Positions 6,161-14,495 of a stretch of 17,914 bases of DNA are shown in pieces (position 1 is the first letter of the stretch; each line of letters opens with the position of its first letter). The stretch spans positions 1 through 17,914 of the forward strand of contig CAJWIW010000013.1 of assembly GCA_913041865.1 (NCBI GenBank). Reading direction: 5' to 3'. A model generated the notes under the pieces. It saw nothing but the letters and a program-made list of their open reading frames with translations. It had not been told where the DNA came from and searched no databases. A program made the position numbers and the translations under genes. Source of the DNA: an uncultured Gammaproteobacteria bacterium (GTDB lineage Bacteria; Pseudomonadota; Gammaproteobacteria; GCA-002705445; GCA-002716945).

Positions 6161-7245
6161 CAACTAGATACATTCCATACATAATAGCTGAGATTGGCGT
6201 AAATCATAATGGGTCAATGAAAATTGCGAAAGAATTGATGAATGCTGCAAAAAATGCAGGAGCTAATGCAGTCAAATTCCAAACCTTTCATGTAGATGAT
6301 ATTGCAGACGAACACGTTGCTAAAGCTGATTATCAAAAAAATCATTCAAATGAAACTCAATATTCTATGCTAAAGAAGTATGAAGTTAAAGGTGAAGATT
6401 TTAAAAAATTACATGATTACAGTAAAAAAATTTCTATAGATTTTCTTTCAACTGCATGTGATATCAAGAGCCTGAATTTTCTTGTCAATGAGCTTAAGTT
6501 AAAATCTATAAAAATAGCATCACCTGATATTACTAATATCCAACTACTCCTTCATGTTGGAAGAAGTAAAAGAAATATTATTCTGTCTAGCGGTATGTCG
6601 ACACTTAAAGATATTGATATAGCACTCTCTGCTTTATGTTATGGTTATCATTTCAAAGATTTTAAATTCAATCCAATTAAACACCATAATCTTTATAGGC
6701 AATATTCATCTTATCTCAAAAATAAAGTTCAATTACTTCACTGTACTACCGAATACCCAGCTCCATTAAACGAATTAAATCTTAATGTAATTGATGTTTT
6801 TAAAGAGAGATATGAAATGAAAATTGGATATTCTGATCACTCTTGTAATTTATCTACCTCAATAATTGCTACTACTAAACAAGTTAATCTTATTGAGGTT
6901 CATATCACGTTGGACAACAATTTATCTGGACCAGATCATAAATCATCACTCAATATAAAAATGTTTAGTGATTATGTAAAAAAAATTAAACAGACAAACT
7001 TAATGCTTGGGACGAATAAGAAGATAATAACAGAATCAGAAGTAAAGAATGCTAAAGTAGTGAAAAAATATTTATACTATTCCCGAGATGCTAAGTCGGG
7101 GGAAGTTGTTAGTGATGATATGATTTTATGCAAAAGATCAAATAGTGGGATATCATCTAAAGACTATAGTAAAGTACTAGGAAGATTTCTTAACAAAGGT
7201 ATAAAGGGAAATACTAGAATTTCATTCTCACACTTAAGGAAGTAA
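6157..7245 (+). CDS. neuB: NeuB-family nonulosonate synthase (sialic/legionaminic type)
   Basis: Condenses phosphoenolpyruvate with a six-carbon N-acyl amino sugar to give a nine-carbon 3-deoxy-2-keto acid. The protein has 362 residues. The N-terminal TIM barrel is marked by IIAEIGVNHNGS (9-20), NAVKFQTF (37-44), KIASPDITN (119-127), SSGMSTL (144-150), HCTTEYPAP (195-203), GYSDHS (224-229) and EVHITLDN…GPDH (247-261) with metal-type His249 and His261. The C-terminal part (about 303-360) is the SAF antifreeze-like domain (ARD-type start SRDAKSGEVVSDDMI, then RSNSGISSKDYSKVLGR). The stretch between 163 and 190 is the kind of insert seen in the LegI/NeuB subgroup. The GTG start overlaps the previous stop; there is no clear SD, which suggests coupled translation. 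The subgroup, and so the exact sugar (Neu5Ac, Leg or other), is not settled. Confidence 0.92.
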   Translation: MTTRYIPYIIAEIGVNHNGSMKIAKELMNAAKNAGANAVKFQTFHVDDIADEHVAKADYQKNHSNETQYSMLKKYEVKGEDFKKLHDYSKKISIDFLSTACDIKSLNFLVNELKLKSIKIASPDITNIQLLLHVGRSKRNIILSSGMSTLKDIDIALSALCYGYHFKDFKFNPIKHHNLYRQYSSYLKNKVQLLHCTTEYPAPLNELNLNVIDVFKERYEMKIGYSDHSCNLSTSIIATTKQVNLIEVHITLDNNLSGPDHKSSLNIKMFSDYVKKIKQTNLMLGTNKKIITESEVKNAKVVKKYLYYSRDAKSGEVVSDDMILCKRSNSGISSKDYSKVLGRFLNKGIKGNTRISFSHLRK

Positions 7246-7254
7246 AATAGAAAT

Positions 7255-8565
7255 ATGACACTAGTCAAATATCCTAATAAAATTAATCTAGATAAATATA
7301 TAGTAGATTCAAATGAGACATTCTATGGTCTACCAAGCAATGTTACTTATTGCAAGACATGTGTGATGTCTAATCAAAAACCAAATTCTGACATTGAGCA
7401 TGAGAATAATCCTAATCGAGATAAAAAAACACTTGGTTTTCATGAAGATGGGCGATGTGATGCATGCCATATAACAGAATGGAAAAATAACAATACCGTT
7501 GATTGGGAAAAGCGTGAAAGAGAGTTAGTTGATTTGTGTGATAAATACCGAAGTAGAAATAGCTCTTATGATTGTTTAGTTCCTGGTTCTGGGGGAAAAG
7601 ATAGCTTTTATCAAGCACACATATTGAAATACAAATATAATATGAATCCACTAACTGTAACATGGTCACCTCATATGTATACAGAGTGGGGGTGGAAAAA
7701 TTTCCAGTCATGGATTAATGCTGGTTTCAATAATTATTTAATGACGCCCAACACTAAAGTGAGAAGACTTTTAACTCGATTATCTCTTGAGAATCTTCTG
7801 CACCCATTTCAATCATTTATTATAGGACAAAAATCGTTCGCCCCAAAAATTGCTTCAAAGTTCAATATACCTCTCATCTTTTATGGCGAATCAGATGCTG
7901 AGTATGGTTGCGGTGAAATGGAAAAATTTAATACACCGCTAAGAGATATGTCATTTTCAACAATTAAAGATAAAAAAGATTTATTTTTTGGGGGCGTGCA
8001 TTATTCTTCTCTAGTTAATGATTTTGGTTTGACTGACGCGGATTTATCAATTTATACGCCATTACATATTGATGATATTGCAAAATCTCAAGTACAGTTC
8101 CATGATTTAGGATATTACTTAAAATGGCATCCACAATCATGTTACTACTATGCTGTGGAACATGGAGGGTTTATTGCTTCACCAGAGAGAACTCAAGGTA
8201 CGTATAGTAAATATAATAGTATTGACGATAAAATGGATGATTTTCATTATTACACGACAGGTATTAAATTTGGTATCGGTAGAGCAACTTATGATGCATC
8301 ACAAGAAATCAGATCCGATGATATAACCAGAGAAGAGGGTGTATCTCTCGTCAATAAATTTGATCATGAATATCCAGACAGATTTGAGAATGATGTTTTT
8401 AAATATGTTTCAGTTAATAGTCATGAATATCCTATTGCATCAAAGTGCTTCGAACAGCCAACCATGAACAAAGAGTACTTTAATTTACTATGTGATAATT
8501 TTAGGTCACCGCACCTATGGAAATATGATAATAATAAGTGGGTACTTAGAAATATAATTAAATGA
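7255..8565 (+). CDS. N-acetyl sugar amidotransferase (WbpG/PseA-like)
   Basis: ATP-dependent enzyme that turns the acetamido group of a surface sugar into acetamidino, using ammonia delivered by a HisH/HisF pair. The 436-residue protein has an N-terminal pair of cysteine motifs, CKTC (33-36) and CDAC (68-71), which look like a zinc site. A PP-loop ATP pyrophosphatase motif follows, PGSGGKDS (about 110-117), as in asparagine-synthetase-like and tRNA-thiolating enzymes. Further conserved stretches are TWSPHMYTEWGWKNFQSWINAGF and a distal WHPQSCYYYAVEHGGF. Linked hisF and hisH paralogues lie two genes downstream, the arrangement known for WbpG in Pseudomonas O-antigen synthesis. Presence beside neuB suggests the target is a nonulosonate or its precursor. 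It is followed after a single base by an acetyltransferase gene. Confidence 0.88.
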   Translation: MTLVKYPNKINLDKYIVDSNETFYGLPSNVTYCKTCVMSNQKPNSDIEHENNPNRDKKTLGFHEDGRCDACHITEWKNNNTVDWEKRERELVDLCDKYRSRNSSYDCLVPGSGGKDSFYQAHILKYKYNMNPLTVTWSPHMYTEWGWKNFQSWINAGFNNYLMTPNTKVRRLLTRLSLENLLHPFQSFIIGQKSFAPKIASKFNIPLIFYGESDAEYGCGEMEKFNTPLRDMSFSTIKDKKDLFFGGVHYSSLVNDFGLTDADLSIYTPLHIDDIAKSQVQFHDLGYYLKWHPQSCYYYAVEHGGFIASPERTQGTYSKYNSIDDKMDDFHYYTTGIKFGIGRATYDASQEIRSDDITREEGVSLVNKFDHEYPDRFENDVFKYVSVNSHEYPIASKCFEQPTMNKEYFNLLCDNFRSPHLWKYDNNKWVLRNIIK

Positions 8566-8566
8566 A

Positions 8567-9244
8567 ATGAATATTTCTCTTCAAAAAAATGAATTTGTAA
8601 ATTACTTAAGGTTGTTATTAATTAATTCTTTTCCAGATAATCATTCGTCGCAATTGACAAATAATTACTTACAATCTCTAGTCGAAGATACTCTAGATAA
8701 AATTGAATATTGTTTTAAAAATATTAGATTAAAGTACTATAATACCGACAATAAGATTTCTTTCAATCATCTGAACTCTGATCATATGTGTATATTTTTA
8801 TGTTATATGGGTCAGGTTGGTTATCAATATGATTATGAAGAAATACTACTGAATAAGATATCTTATTTAAATAAAATATTACATGGATTAGATGTTTGGT
8901 TTAATGTAAAGCTTCCAGATGTACTATTAATGGTTCATCCAATTGGCACTGTTATTGGCAATGCATCATTTTCTGATTTTATAGAAATACATCACAATGT
9001 AACAATAGGATCATCTTTTTCTGATATGGTATACCCATCATTCGGAAAAGGTATATGCCTTTATCCAAATTCATCAGTAATTGGGAAGTGCAATATTGGA
9101 GATAATGTAACTTTTGGCATTAATTCATCTATCATTGATTCCAATATTCCATCCAATAAGAGAGTCCTTGGTCAGCACCCTAATAATCGCATTATTGATG
9201 CTAAGATAAATGTTGTTGATGAATATTTTGGCCACGCTAAGTGA
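8567..9244 (+). CDS. Serine acetyltransferase-like hexapeptide acyltransferase
   Basis: A 225-residue protein with a helical N-terminal half (about 1-110) and a left-handed beta-helix C-terminal half built of hexapeptide repeats (VHPIGTVIGNASFSDFIEIHHNVTIG, then SSVIGKCNIGDNVTFG). His142/His143 are in the position of the catalytic histidine in CysE-like enzymes. Acetyl-CoA is the expected donor. Although the fold resembles serine O-acetyltransferase, its place between the amidotransferase and the HisF/HisH partners suggests it N-acetylates an amino sugar, perhaps making the very acetamido group that is later amidinated. The acceptor is inferred from context only. It starts one base after the upstream stop with no strong SD. 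It is longer at the N-terminus than PglD/NeuD-type acetyltransferases. Confidence 0.75.
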   Translation: MNISLQKNEFVNYLRLLLINSFPDNHSSQLTNNYLQSLVEDTLDKIEYCFKNIRLKYYNTDNKISFNHLNSDHMCIFLCYMGQVGYQYDYEEILLNKISYLNKILHGLDVWFNVKLPDVLLMVHPIGTVIGNASFSDFIEIHHNVTIGSSFSDMVYPSFGKGICLYPNSSVIGKCNIGDNVTFGINSSIIDSNIPSNKRVLGQHPNNRIIDAKINVVDEYFGHAK

Positions 9245-9255
9245 TACTAATTTAG

Positions 9256-10032
9256 ATGTCTAGTAATATCAGAATTATACCGAGGTTAGACATAAAAGGT
9301 CCTAATTTGATTAAAGGTGTTCATTTAGAGGGATTGAGAAAGATCGGAGATCCCAATAAATTTGCAAAAAAGTATTATGCAGATGGAGCGGATGAGATAA
9401 TATATATGGATGTAGTTGCAAGTCTATATGGTAGAAATAATCTAGAGGATATTGTAAAGTCTACTGTAAAAGATATCTATGTTCCAATAACAGTTGGAGG
9501 GGGAATCTCCTCTTGTAATGATGTTAGAAGAATGCTTAGATCTGGAGCAGAAAAGATATCTCTTAATACTGCTGCAGTTAAGAATCCAGAATTAATCAAT
9601 GAAATATCAAAAAAATTTGGCTCACAGTGTGTTGTCATTTCAATTGAAGCAAAAAAAGTTGCTCCATTTAAGTGGGAAGTGCTTATAGAAAATGGACGTG
9701 AGAAAACGGGAATAGACGCACTTGAATGGGCAAAAAAAATTGAATCTTTAAATGCTGGTGAAATTTTATTAACATCTATAGATAAAGAGGGTACGGGAAA
9801 CGGTTTCGATTATGATTTAGTTAAAGAAATATCATCTAATGTATCTCTGCCTGTAATAGCCTGTGGTGGTATGAATAGTAGTTATGATGCTATAAAGGTC
9901 ATTAATGAATCTTCCGCTGATGCCATTGCGATATCAAGAGTACTACATTATGGTATTTCTACAATTAAAGATATAAGACATGATTTAATCTCTTCTAATG
10001 TCAATGTAAGAGAATTCGATGAAAAAAATTAG
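9256..10032 (+). CDS. hisF: HisF paralogue, ammonia-channel partner of sugar amidotransferase
   Basis: A (beta-alpha)8 barrel of 258 residues clearly homologous to imidazole-glycerol-phosphate synthase cyclase subunit: IIPRLDIKGPNLIKGVHLEGLR, ADGADEI, VGGGIS, KISLNTAAVKNP, FGSQCVVISIEAK, LLTSIDKEGTGNGFD. Asp12 matches catalytic Asp11 of the Thermotoga enzyme. The other catalytic acid, Asp130 there, is Glu131 here, and the distal phosphate-binding GGAG-type loop reads CGGMNS. These changes and the absence of any other his gene argue that it does not make histidine. In such surface-sugar loci HisF serves with HisH to supply ammonia to the amidotransferase. It overlaps hisH by 14 bases, so the two subunits are likely made in equal amounts. 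The hisF symbol describes homology, not pathway. Confidence 0.88.
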   Translation: MSSNIRIIPRLDIKGPNLIKGVHLEGLRKIGDPNKFAKKYYADGADEIIYMDVVASLYGRNNLEDIVKSTVKDIYVPITVGGGISSCNDVRRMLRSGAEKISLNTAAVKNPELINEISKKFGSQCVVISIEAKKVAPFKWEVLIENGREKTGIDALEWAKKIESLNAGEILLTSIDKEGTGNGFDYDLVKEISSNVSLPVIACGGMNSSYDAIKVINESSADAIAISRVLHYGISTIKDIRHDLISSNVNVREFDEKN

Positions 10033-10648
10033 TATTATTGATTACGGTTTGTGCAATATTTTTAATGTTGTAGAAGCTTTTAAACATATTGGCTGTGATG
10101 TTATTGTAACTGATGAATCAGACAAAATTAAAAATGCAGATTATTTAGTATTACCAGGTGTTGGAGCATTTCAAAATGGTATGAATGGATTAAATGAAAA
10201 ACATTTGATTGAGCCAATAATTAGTTATGTCGAGCAATCTAAGCCATTCTTGGGTATTTGTCTTGGTATGCAAATGATGATGTCATCAAGCTCAGAATTT
10301 GGAGAAGCATTAGGTCTTAATCTTATATCTGGCAATGTAAATAAAATACCTAATAAGATGGAGAACAGAAAACATAAAATACCTCATATAGGTTGGAACA
10401 ATCTTATAATGAATGATATTGACATAAAAAAAATATTTGCCACAACAAGGAGAACTTATCCAGTTTATTTTGTTCATTCTTATATGGCAAGCTGTGATGA
10501 TCCAGCTGATTGTATCGCGTATACAGATTATAATGGTTTAAAAATTCCAGCGATAGTAAAAAAATATAATGCTATAGGTTGTCAATTTCATCCTGAAAAA
10601 AGCGGTCATGTTGGGTTAGATTTACTAAAAAATTTTATAGAAATGTAA
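10019..10648 (+). CDS. hisH: HisH paralogue, class I glutaminase subunit
   Basis: Glutamine amidotransferase subunit of 209 residues that releases ammonia from glutamine and passes it to HisF. The class I triad is intact: nucleophile Cys81 in LGICLGMQ, and His191 and Glu193 in GCQFHPEKSG. Other family marks are IDYG at the N-terminus, LPGVGAFQNGM, PHIGWN and YFVHSY. Length is normal for HisH. The start is the ATG at 10019 inside the hisF end, and the stop is followed at once by the next ATG. With the amidotransferase at 7255 and hisF it completes the three-gene acetamidino set. As with hisF, a histidine role is unlikely because no other his gene is nearby. Confidence 0.9.
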   Translation: MKKISIIDYGLCNIFNVVEAFKHIGCDVIVTDESDKIKNADYLVLPGVGAFQNGMNGLNEKHLIEPIISYVEQSKPFLGICLGMQMMMSSSSEFGEALGLNLISGNVNKIPNKMENRKHKIPHIGWNNLIMNDIDIKKIFATTRRTYPVYFVHSYMASCDDPADCIAYTDYNGLKIPAIVKKYNAIGCQFHPEKSGHVGLDLLKNFIEM

Positions 10649-11683
10649 ATGAATAAAAGAAAAATATCGAATTACACCGTACTTTCCTCAGATGCTATAT
10701 CTATAGCTCTAAAAAAACTGCAAGACAATGATCTCAAACTAGTAGTAGTGCTAGATAAAAAAAACAAATTAGTTGGGACAATAACAGATGGTGATGTGAG
10801 GAGAGGATTATTAAAAGGGATTGAGACAAGTCAAATTTGCGCAAAAATAATGAATAAAAAACCTCAATATATCATTGCAAATGAATCAAGCGCTAAAAAG
10901 AATAAAATGAACAATGAATTATCTAATGCAGTAATTGTTGATAGTCAAATGTCTTTCATTGGAATAGAATATTATTCAGATGTAGTAAATTCACCCGCAT
11001 ACGATAATATAATCGTAATTATGGCAGGAGGCAGGGGAGAACGATTACTTCCATTAACTTTAAAAACTCCCAAACCACTTCTTAGTATAAATAATACTCC
11101 TATAATCCAATCAATCATATCTAGCTTTAATGATTGCGGTTTCTACAACATTCATATATCAGTACATCATAAGTCAGATGAGTTTGTAAAATTCTTTTCA
11201 AAAAAATCATATAATGGAAACAAAGTAAAGTTTATCAAAGAAAATAAACCACTTGGTACTGCCGGTTGTTTATCTTTATTAGAAAAAGATAAAATAAAAA
11301 AACCAATTATTGTGATTAATGGTGATGTACTTACTAGTATTAATTATGAAAAACTTCTAGATTTTCATTTACAGAGTAAAAAAGATATCACAATATGTGC
11401 TGCTGAATATCATAATACAATACCTTTTGGAACAATAGTTATGAAAAAAGGCGTGATAACAAGATTAGAAGAGAAACCGTCAAGTAAGCATTTGATTAAT
11501 GCAGGTATTTATGTATTATCACCAACTATTATTAAATCATTAAAGAAAAATATTATGATCAATATGACTGATTTGATTGATAAAAAAATTAACTCTAATA
11601 AAATTTCAGTCTATCCAATACATGAAAAATGGATTGATATAGGAAATATAGATGATTTTAAAAAAGCGTCGGGAAAAAAATAA
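10649..11683 (+). CDS. CBS-domain sugar-1-phosphate nucleotidyltransferase (PtmE-like)
   Basis: Activates a sugar 1-phosphate with an NTP. The 344-residue protein begins with a CBS pair (about 5-112): the first CBS is clear (LKLVVVLDKKNKLVGTITDGDVRRGLL), the second is degenerate. The nucleotidyltransferase domain begins with MAGGRGERLLPLT…TPKPLL (125-145), has the PLGTAG motif (201-206) and a metal-binding Asp226 in INGDV, and ends in a WIDIGNIDDF segment. The same domain order is found in Campylobacter PtmE, the glucosamine-1-phosphate guanylyltransferase of the GDP-linked legionaminate route, so a similar role is plausible. The CBS pair may sense an adenine nucleotide. Its ATG follows the hisH stop directly. 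Base composition here is especially AT-rich (some 60-base lines near 22% G+C). Confidence 0.8.
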   Translation: MNKRKISNYTVLSSDAISIALKKLQDNDLKLVVVLDKKNKLVGTITDGDVRRGLLKGIETSQICAKIMNKKPQYIIANESSAKKNKMNNELSNAVIVDSQMSFIGIEYYSDVVNSPAYDNIIVIMAGGRGERLLPLTLKTPKPLLSINNTPIIQSIISSFNDCGFYNIHISVHHKSDEFVKFFSKKSYNGNKVKFIKENKPLGTAGCLSLLEKDKIKKPIIVINGDVLTSINYEKLLDFHLQSKKDITICAAEYHNTIPFGTIVMKKGVITRLEEKPSSKHLINAGIYVLSPTIIKSLKKNIMINMTDLIDKKINSNKISVYPIHEKWIDIGNIDDFKKASGKK

Positions 11684-11691
11684 ATACAAAT

Positions 11692-12402
11692 ATGATCAAA
11701 AATAAAAAAGTAATTGCAATTATTCCCGCTCGTTCTGGTAGTAAGGGTTTAAAAAATAAAAATATAATGAGCCTAGATGGTAAACCTCTATTATCTTGGC
11801 CAATTCACTCTTCTCTCAAGTCAAAATACGTTGATAGAACAATTGTCAGTACTGATTCTGAAAAGTATTCCCAAATTGCTGTTAAATATGGTGCAGAAAT
11901 ACCATTTATAAGACCTAAAGAAATTTCTATAGATAGCTCTACATCATTAGAAGTTATTGAGCATGTAATAAGAAGTATCGGTTTACTATCCCCAGATATT
12001 ATAATCTTACTTGAACCTACATCTCCGTTTACAACATCCTCAGATATAGATGATTGTCTCGAAAAACTCGTTAAAAATGAGGACTGTACATCACTAGTTG
12101 GTTTATCTAAATCCGATAAATTTCATCCTGACTATTCACTTCAAATCGATGATGAGAATTACATTGTCAATTACTCTGATAACATAACTAATCATATTGC
12201 AAGGCAAAAAGTAACTGATATATATTATCCTGATGGATCTATTTATATTTCTAATGTTAATGATTTGATTAAAAAGAAAACATTTTATCATGACAAAACA
12301 ATGGGATATGTTTTCCCAAAGTATAAAAATATAGAGATTGACGATATTTATGATTTTAAATTTGTTGAATCACTTTTAGAATATTATTATGAAAATCAAT
12401 AG
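11692..12402 (+). CDS. neuA: CMP-nonulosonate cytidylyltransferase (NeuA/LegF/PtmB family)
   Basis: Couples CTP to a nonulosonic acid, giving the CMP-activated donor used by glycosyltransferases. The 236 residues contain the CTP-binding signature IAIIPARSGSKGLKNKNI near the N-terminus, then DGKPLLSWPI, IVSTDSEKYSQIA, a LLEPTSPF segment typical of the family (usually LQPTSP), and a C-terminal YYPDGSIYI. It ends without the extra esterase or phosphatase domain some family members carry. It pairs logically with the NeuB synthase upstream. The end overlaps the start of the aminotransferase gene by 14 bases. Whether the substrate is Neu5Ac, legionaminate or a different 2-keto-3-deoxy acid cannot be read from the sequence; Kdo cytidylyltransferase (KdsB) is less likely given neuB. 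Confidence 0.87.
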   Translation: MIKNKKVIAIIPARSGSKGLKNKNIMSLDGKPLLSWPIHSSLKSKYVDRTIVSTDSEKYSQIAVKYGAEIPFIRPKEISIDSSTSLEVIEHVIRSIGLLSPDIIILLEPTSPFTTSSDIDDCLEKLVKNEDCTSLVGLSKSDKFHPDYSLQIDDENYIVNYSDNITNHIARQKVTDIYYPDGSIYISNVNDLIKKKTFYHDKTMGYVFPKYKNIEIDDIYDFKFVESLLEYYYENQ

Positions 12403-13711
12403 CGGACAGAAACTTCTCAAAAAAGCAAAAAGTATAATTCCTGGCGGTAATCAATTACTTTCTAAAAGGAGCGAAATGTTCCTTCCTGATTTATGGCCTA
12501 ACTACTACAAAAAAGCTAAGGGTTGTAAGATATGGGATCTAGATGGTAATGCATATATTGATTTTTCTGGCATGGGTGTTACTAGTTGCATCCTTGGATA
12601 CGCAAATGAGAAAGTTGATAAAGCAGTAAAACATGCAATATCTAATGGATCAATGTCAACATTAAATTGTACAGAAGAGTATGAATTAGCTGAAAAGCTA
12701 ATATCAATTCATCCATGGTCAAGAATGGCAAAATTTACGAGATCAGGTGGTGAAGCATGCTCAGTTGCTATAAGAATTGCGAGAGCATACTCAAAAAATG
12801 ATAGAGTAGCAATATGTGGATATCATGGATGGCATGACTGGTATCTTTCATTAAATTTAGATAACAAAAAAAACCTAGATAGCCAACTATTGCCAGGTTT
12901 AGATCCGATGGGCGTTCCAAAAAACTTAAAAGACTCAACTGTGCCATTTTATTTTAATGATGTTAAATCTGTTAATGCTTTAAAGAAATATGATGACTTA
13001 GGTGTGATTATTCTTGAGCCGATGCGTGATGTAGAACCAGATAAAGAATTTTTAGATTCAATAAAGAATATCAAGAAAAAAACTAATGCAGTGTTGATAG
13101 TTGACGAGATCACAAGTGGGTTTCATGATAATTATGGTGGACTACACCTTAAGCATAATATTCAGCCTGATATAGCAATATTTGGTAAGGCACTAGGTAA
13201 TGGTTACCCAATATCAGCTATTATAGGTAGAAAAAATGTCATGGATATATGTCAAGATACTTTTATTAGTTCTACAATGTGGACAGAAAGGACTGGTTTT
13301 GCTGCCGCACTCGCAACTCTTGAATCAATGGAAGAAAATAATGTACAAAAAATTAATGTTAAAAATGGTAAGTATTATAAGAAAACAATTTTGAATCAAT
13401 GTAAAAAAATTAATTTTAATATTGAGATCTCTGGATGTGATTCTATGCCAGGAATAAAATTCAAATATCCTGAAAGTAATAAAATGCAGACATATTTCAC
13501 ACAAGAAATGTTGAGACTTGGATATCTAGCAGGATCAAAAATCGTGTTTTCACTTGCTCATAATAAAACGATTATTGATAAATATATAAAAGATTCTATT
13601 TCCGTTTTTAAAAGAATATTACAGTATATTGAATCTAATAAAACACTGCCTTTATTAGGACCAGAAAAACACAAAACTTTTAGAAGACTTACTGGTAAAA
13701 AAAATGGATAA
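12389..13711 (+). CDS. Class III PLP aminotransferase (glutamate-1-semialdehyde aminomutase-like)
   Basis: Pyridoxal-phosphate enzyme of 440 residues, fold type I, class III. Evidence: the IPGGNQLLSKR start, DLDGNAYIDFSGMG (50-63), FTRSGGEA (117-123), the YHGWHDWY loop (145-152), cofactor-binding Asp239 in LIVDEITSGF, and the Schiff-base Lys267 in IFGKALGNGYPISAI. It resembles HemL but sits in a polysaccharide operon, overlapping the CMP-sugar synthetase before it (14 bases) and the SDR after it (8 bases), so it probably aminates a keto or aldehyde sugar rather than making tetrapyrrole. An oxidation by the following SDR and amination here would form a natural pair. It does not belong to the DegT/LegC family that does this job in known legionaminate pathways. 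Substrate unknown. Confidence 0.83.
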   Translation: MKINSGQKLLKKAKSIIPGGNQLLSKRSEMFLPDLWPNYYKKAKGCKIWDLDGNAYIDFSGMGVTSCILGYANEKVDKAVKHAISNGSMSTLNCTEEYELAEKLISIHPWSRMAKFTRSGGEACSVAIRIARAYSKNDRVAICGYHGWHDWYLSLNLDNKKNLDSQLLPGLDPMGVPKNLKDSTVPFYFNDVKSVNALKKYDDLGVIILEPMRDVEPDKEFLDSIKNIKKKTNAVLIVDEITSGFHDNYGGLHLKHNIQPDIAIFGKALGNGYPISAIIGRKNVMDICQDTFISSTMWTERTGFAAALATLESMEENNVQKINVKNGKYYKKTILNQCKKINFNIEISGCDSMPGIKFKYPESNKMQTYFTQEMLRLGYLAGSKIVFSLAHNKTIIDKYIKDSISVFKRILQYIESNKTLPLLGPEKHKTFRRLTGKKNG

Positions 13712-14495
13712 AGTATTTGATTTTTCGAACAAGTATACATTAATCACTGGAGCCACAGGTAAAATAGGACAGAGTATTATACATAGATTAATAAGTAGTC
13801 AAACAAAATTAATTCTGTTAGATAAAGATATCGAAACTATGGAAAATAAGTTTGATAAAACTAAAATCAAAATGTCTAATGTACATTTAATTAATTATGA
13901 TGCAACCAATGAAAATTCATGTAAAGACGCAATACAGGATATTAAAAATATCACAACTAGAATAGATTATGTAATAAACTCTATTGGTATGGTGGGAACA
14001 GACGATGATCCTGGTTGGTCAGTGCGTTTTGAAGATCAATCTAAAGATAGTTGGAATAAATGTTTGGAAATTAATTTAACCTCGATTTTTTTTCTCATAC
14101 AAAAACTCTTACCATTACTTAGAGAGAGCAATGAGTGTTCTATTGTAAATATATCTTCAATATATGGTGTTATAGGACCAGATTTTGACCTTTATGAGGG
14201 TACAGATATGAATAATCCTGCAGCGTATGGGGTTAGTAAAGCTGGTTTGATACAATTGACGAAATGGCTTGCTGCTGCTTTATCACCATCAATTAGAGTC
14301 AATTCAGTATCTCCAGGTGGTATACATCGTAATCAACCTGATATTTTTACAAACAAGTATAAGAGTAAAACTCTTTTAGGTCGTATGGCAACGGAAGACG
14401 AGGTTTCTGAGACCGTTCTATTTTTACTTTCTAAAATGTCATCATACATCACTGGTCAGAATATCATCGTTGACGGGGGGCTTACGATAAAGTAA
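13704..14495 (+). CDS. PtmA-like short-chain dehydrogenase
   Basis: Classical SDR of 263 residues. TGATGKIG (15-22) is the dinucleotide-binding motif, NSIG (92-95) replaces the usual NNAG, the catalytic Ser is at 151/152 in NISSIYG, and Tyr175 and Lys179 lie in AYGVSKA. RVNSVSPGGI and a C-terminal ITGQNIIVDGG finish the fold. An insert before the catalytic tyrosine (about 158-172, DFDLYEGTDMNN) is a feature of the PtmA group found beside CMP-legionaminate synthetases. It likely oxidises a hydroxyl of an amino sugar or its precursor so that the neighbouring class III aminotransferase can act. The product is inferred. The ATG lies inside the end of the aminotransferase gene and the stop is followed directly by the next ATG. 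Confidence 0.85.
   Translation: MDKVFDFSNKYTLITGATGKIGQSIIHRLISSQTKLILLDKDIETMENKFDKTKIKMSNVHLINYDATNENSCKDAIQDIKNITTRIDYVINSIGMVGTDDDPGWSVRFEDQSKDSWNKCLEINLTSIFFLIQKLLPLLRESNECSIVNISSIYGVIGPDFDLYEGTDMNNPAAYGVSKAGLIQLTKWLAAALSPSIRVNSVSPGGIHRNQPDIFTNKYKSKTLLGRMATEDEVSETVLFLLSKMSSYITGQNIIVDGGLTIK

Noticed and set aside
9256..10648. HisF/HisH as part of a histidine operon
   Set aside because: No other his genes, non-standard gene order, a changed catalytic residue in HisF, and a nearby sugar amidotransferase.
12443..12450. GGCGGTAA, partial ops match inside the aminotransferase gene
   Set aside because: Only seven bases agree; it encodes the conserved PGGN of the protein and lacks the CGT end. 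A similar chance match, GGCGGTGC, occurs in fhs near 840.
12389..13711. HemL, glutamate-1-semialdehyde aminomutase for haem synthesis
   Set aside because: It overlaps sugar genes on both sides in a glycan operon; alphaproteobacteria normally make ALA by HemA (ALA synthase), so a haem role is unlikely.
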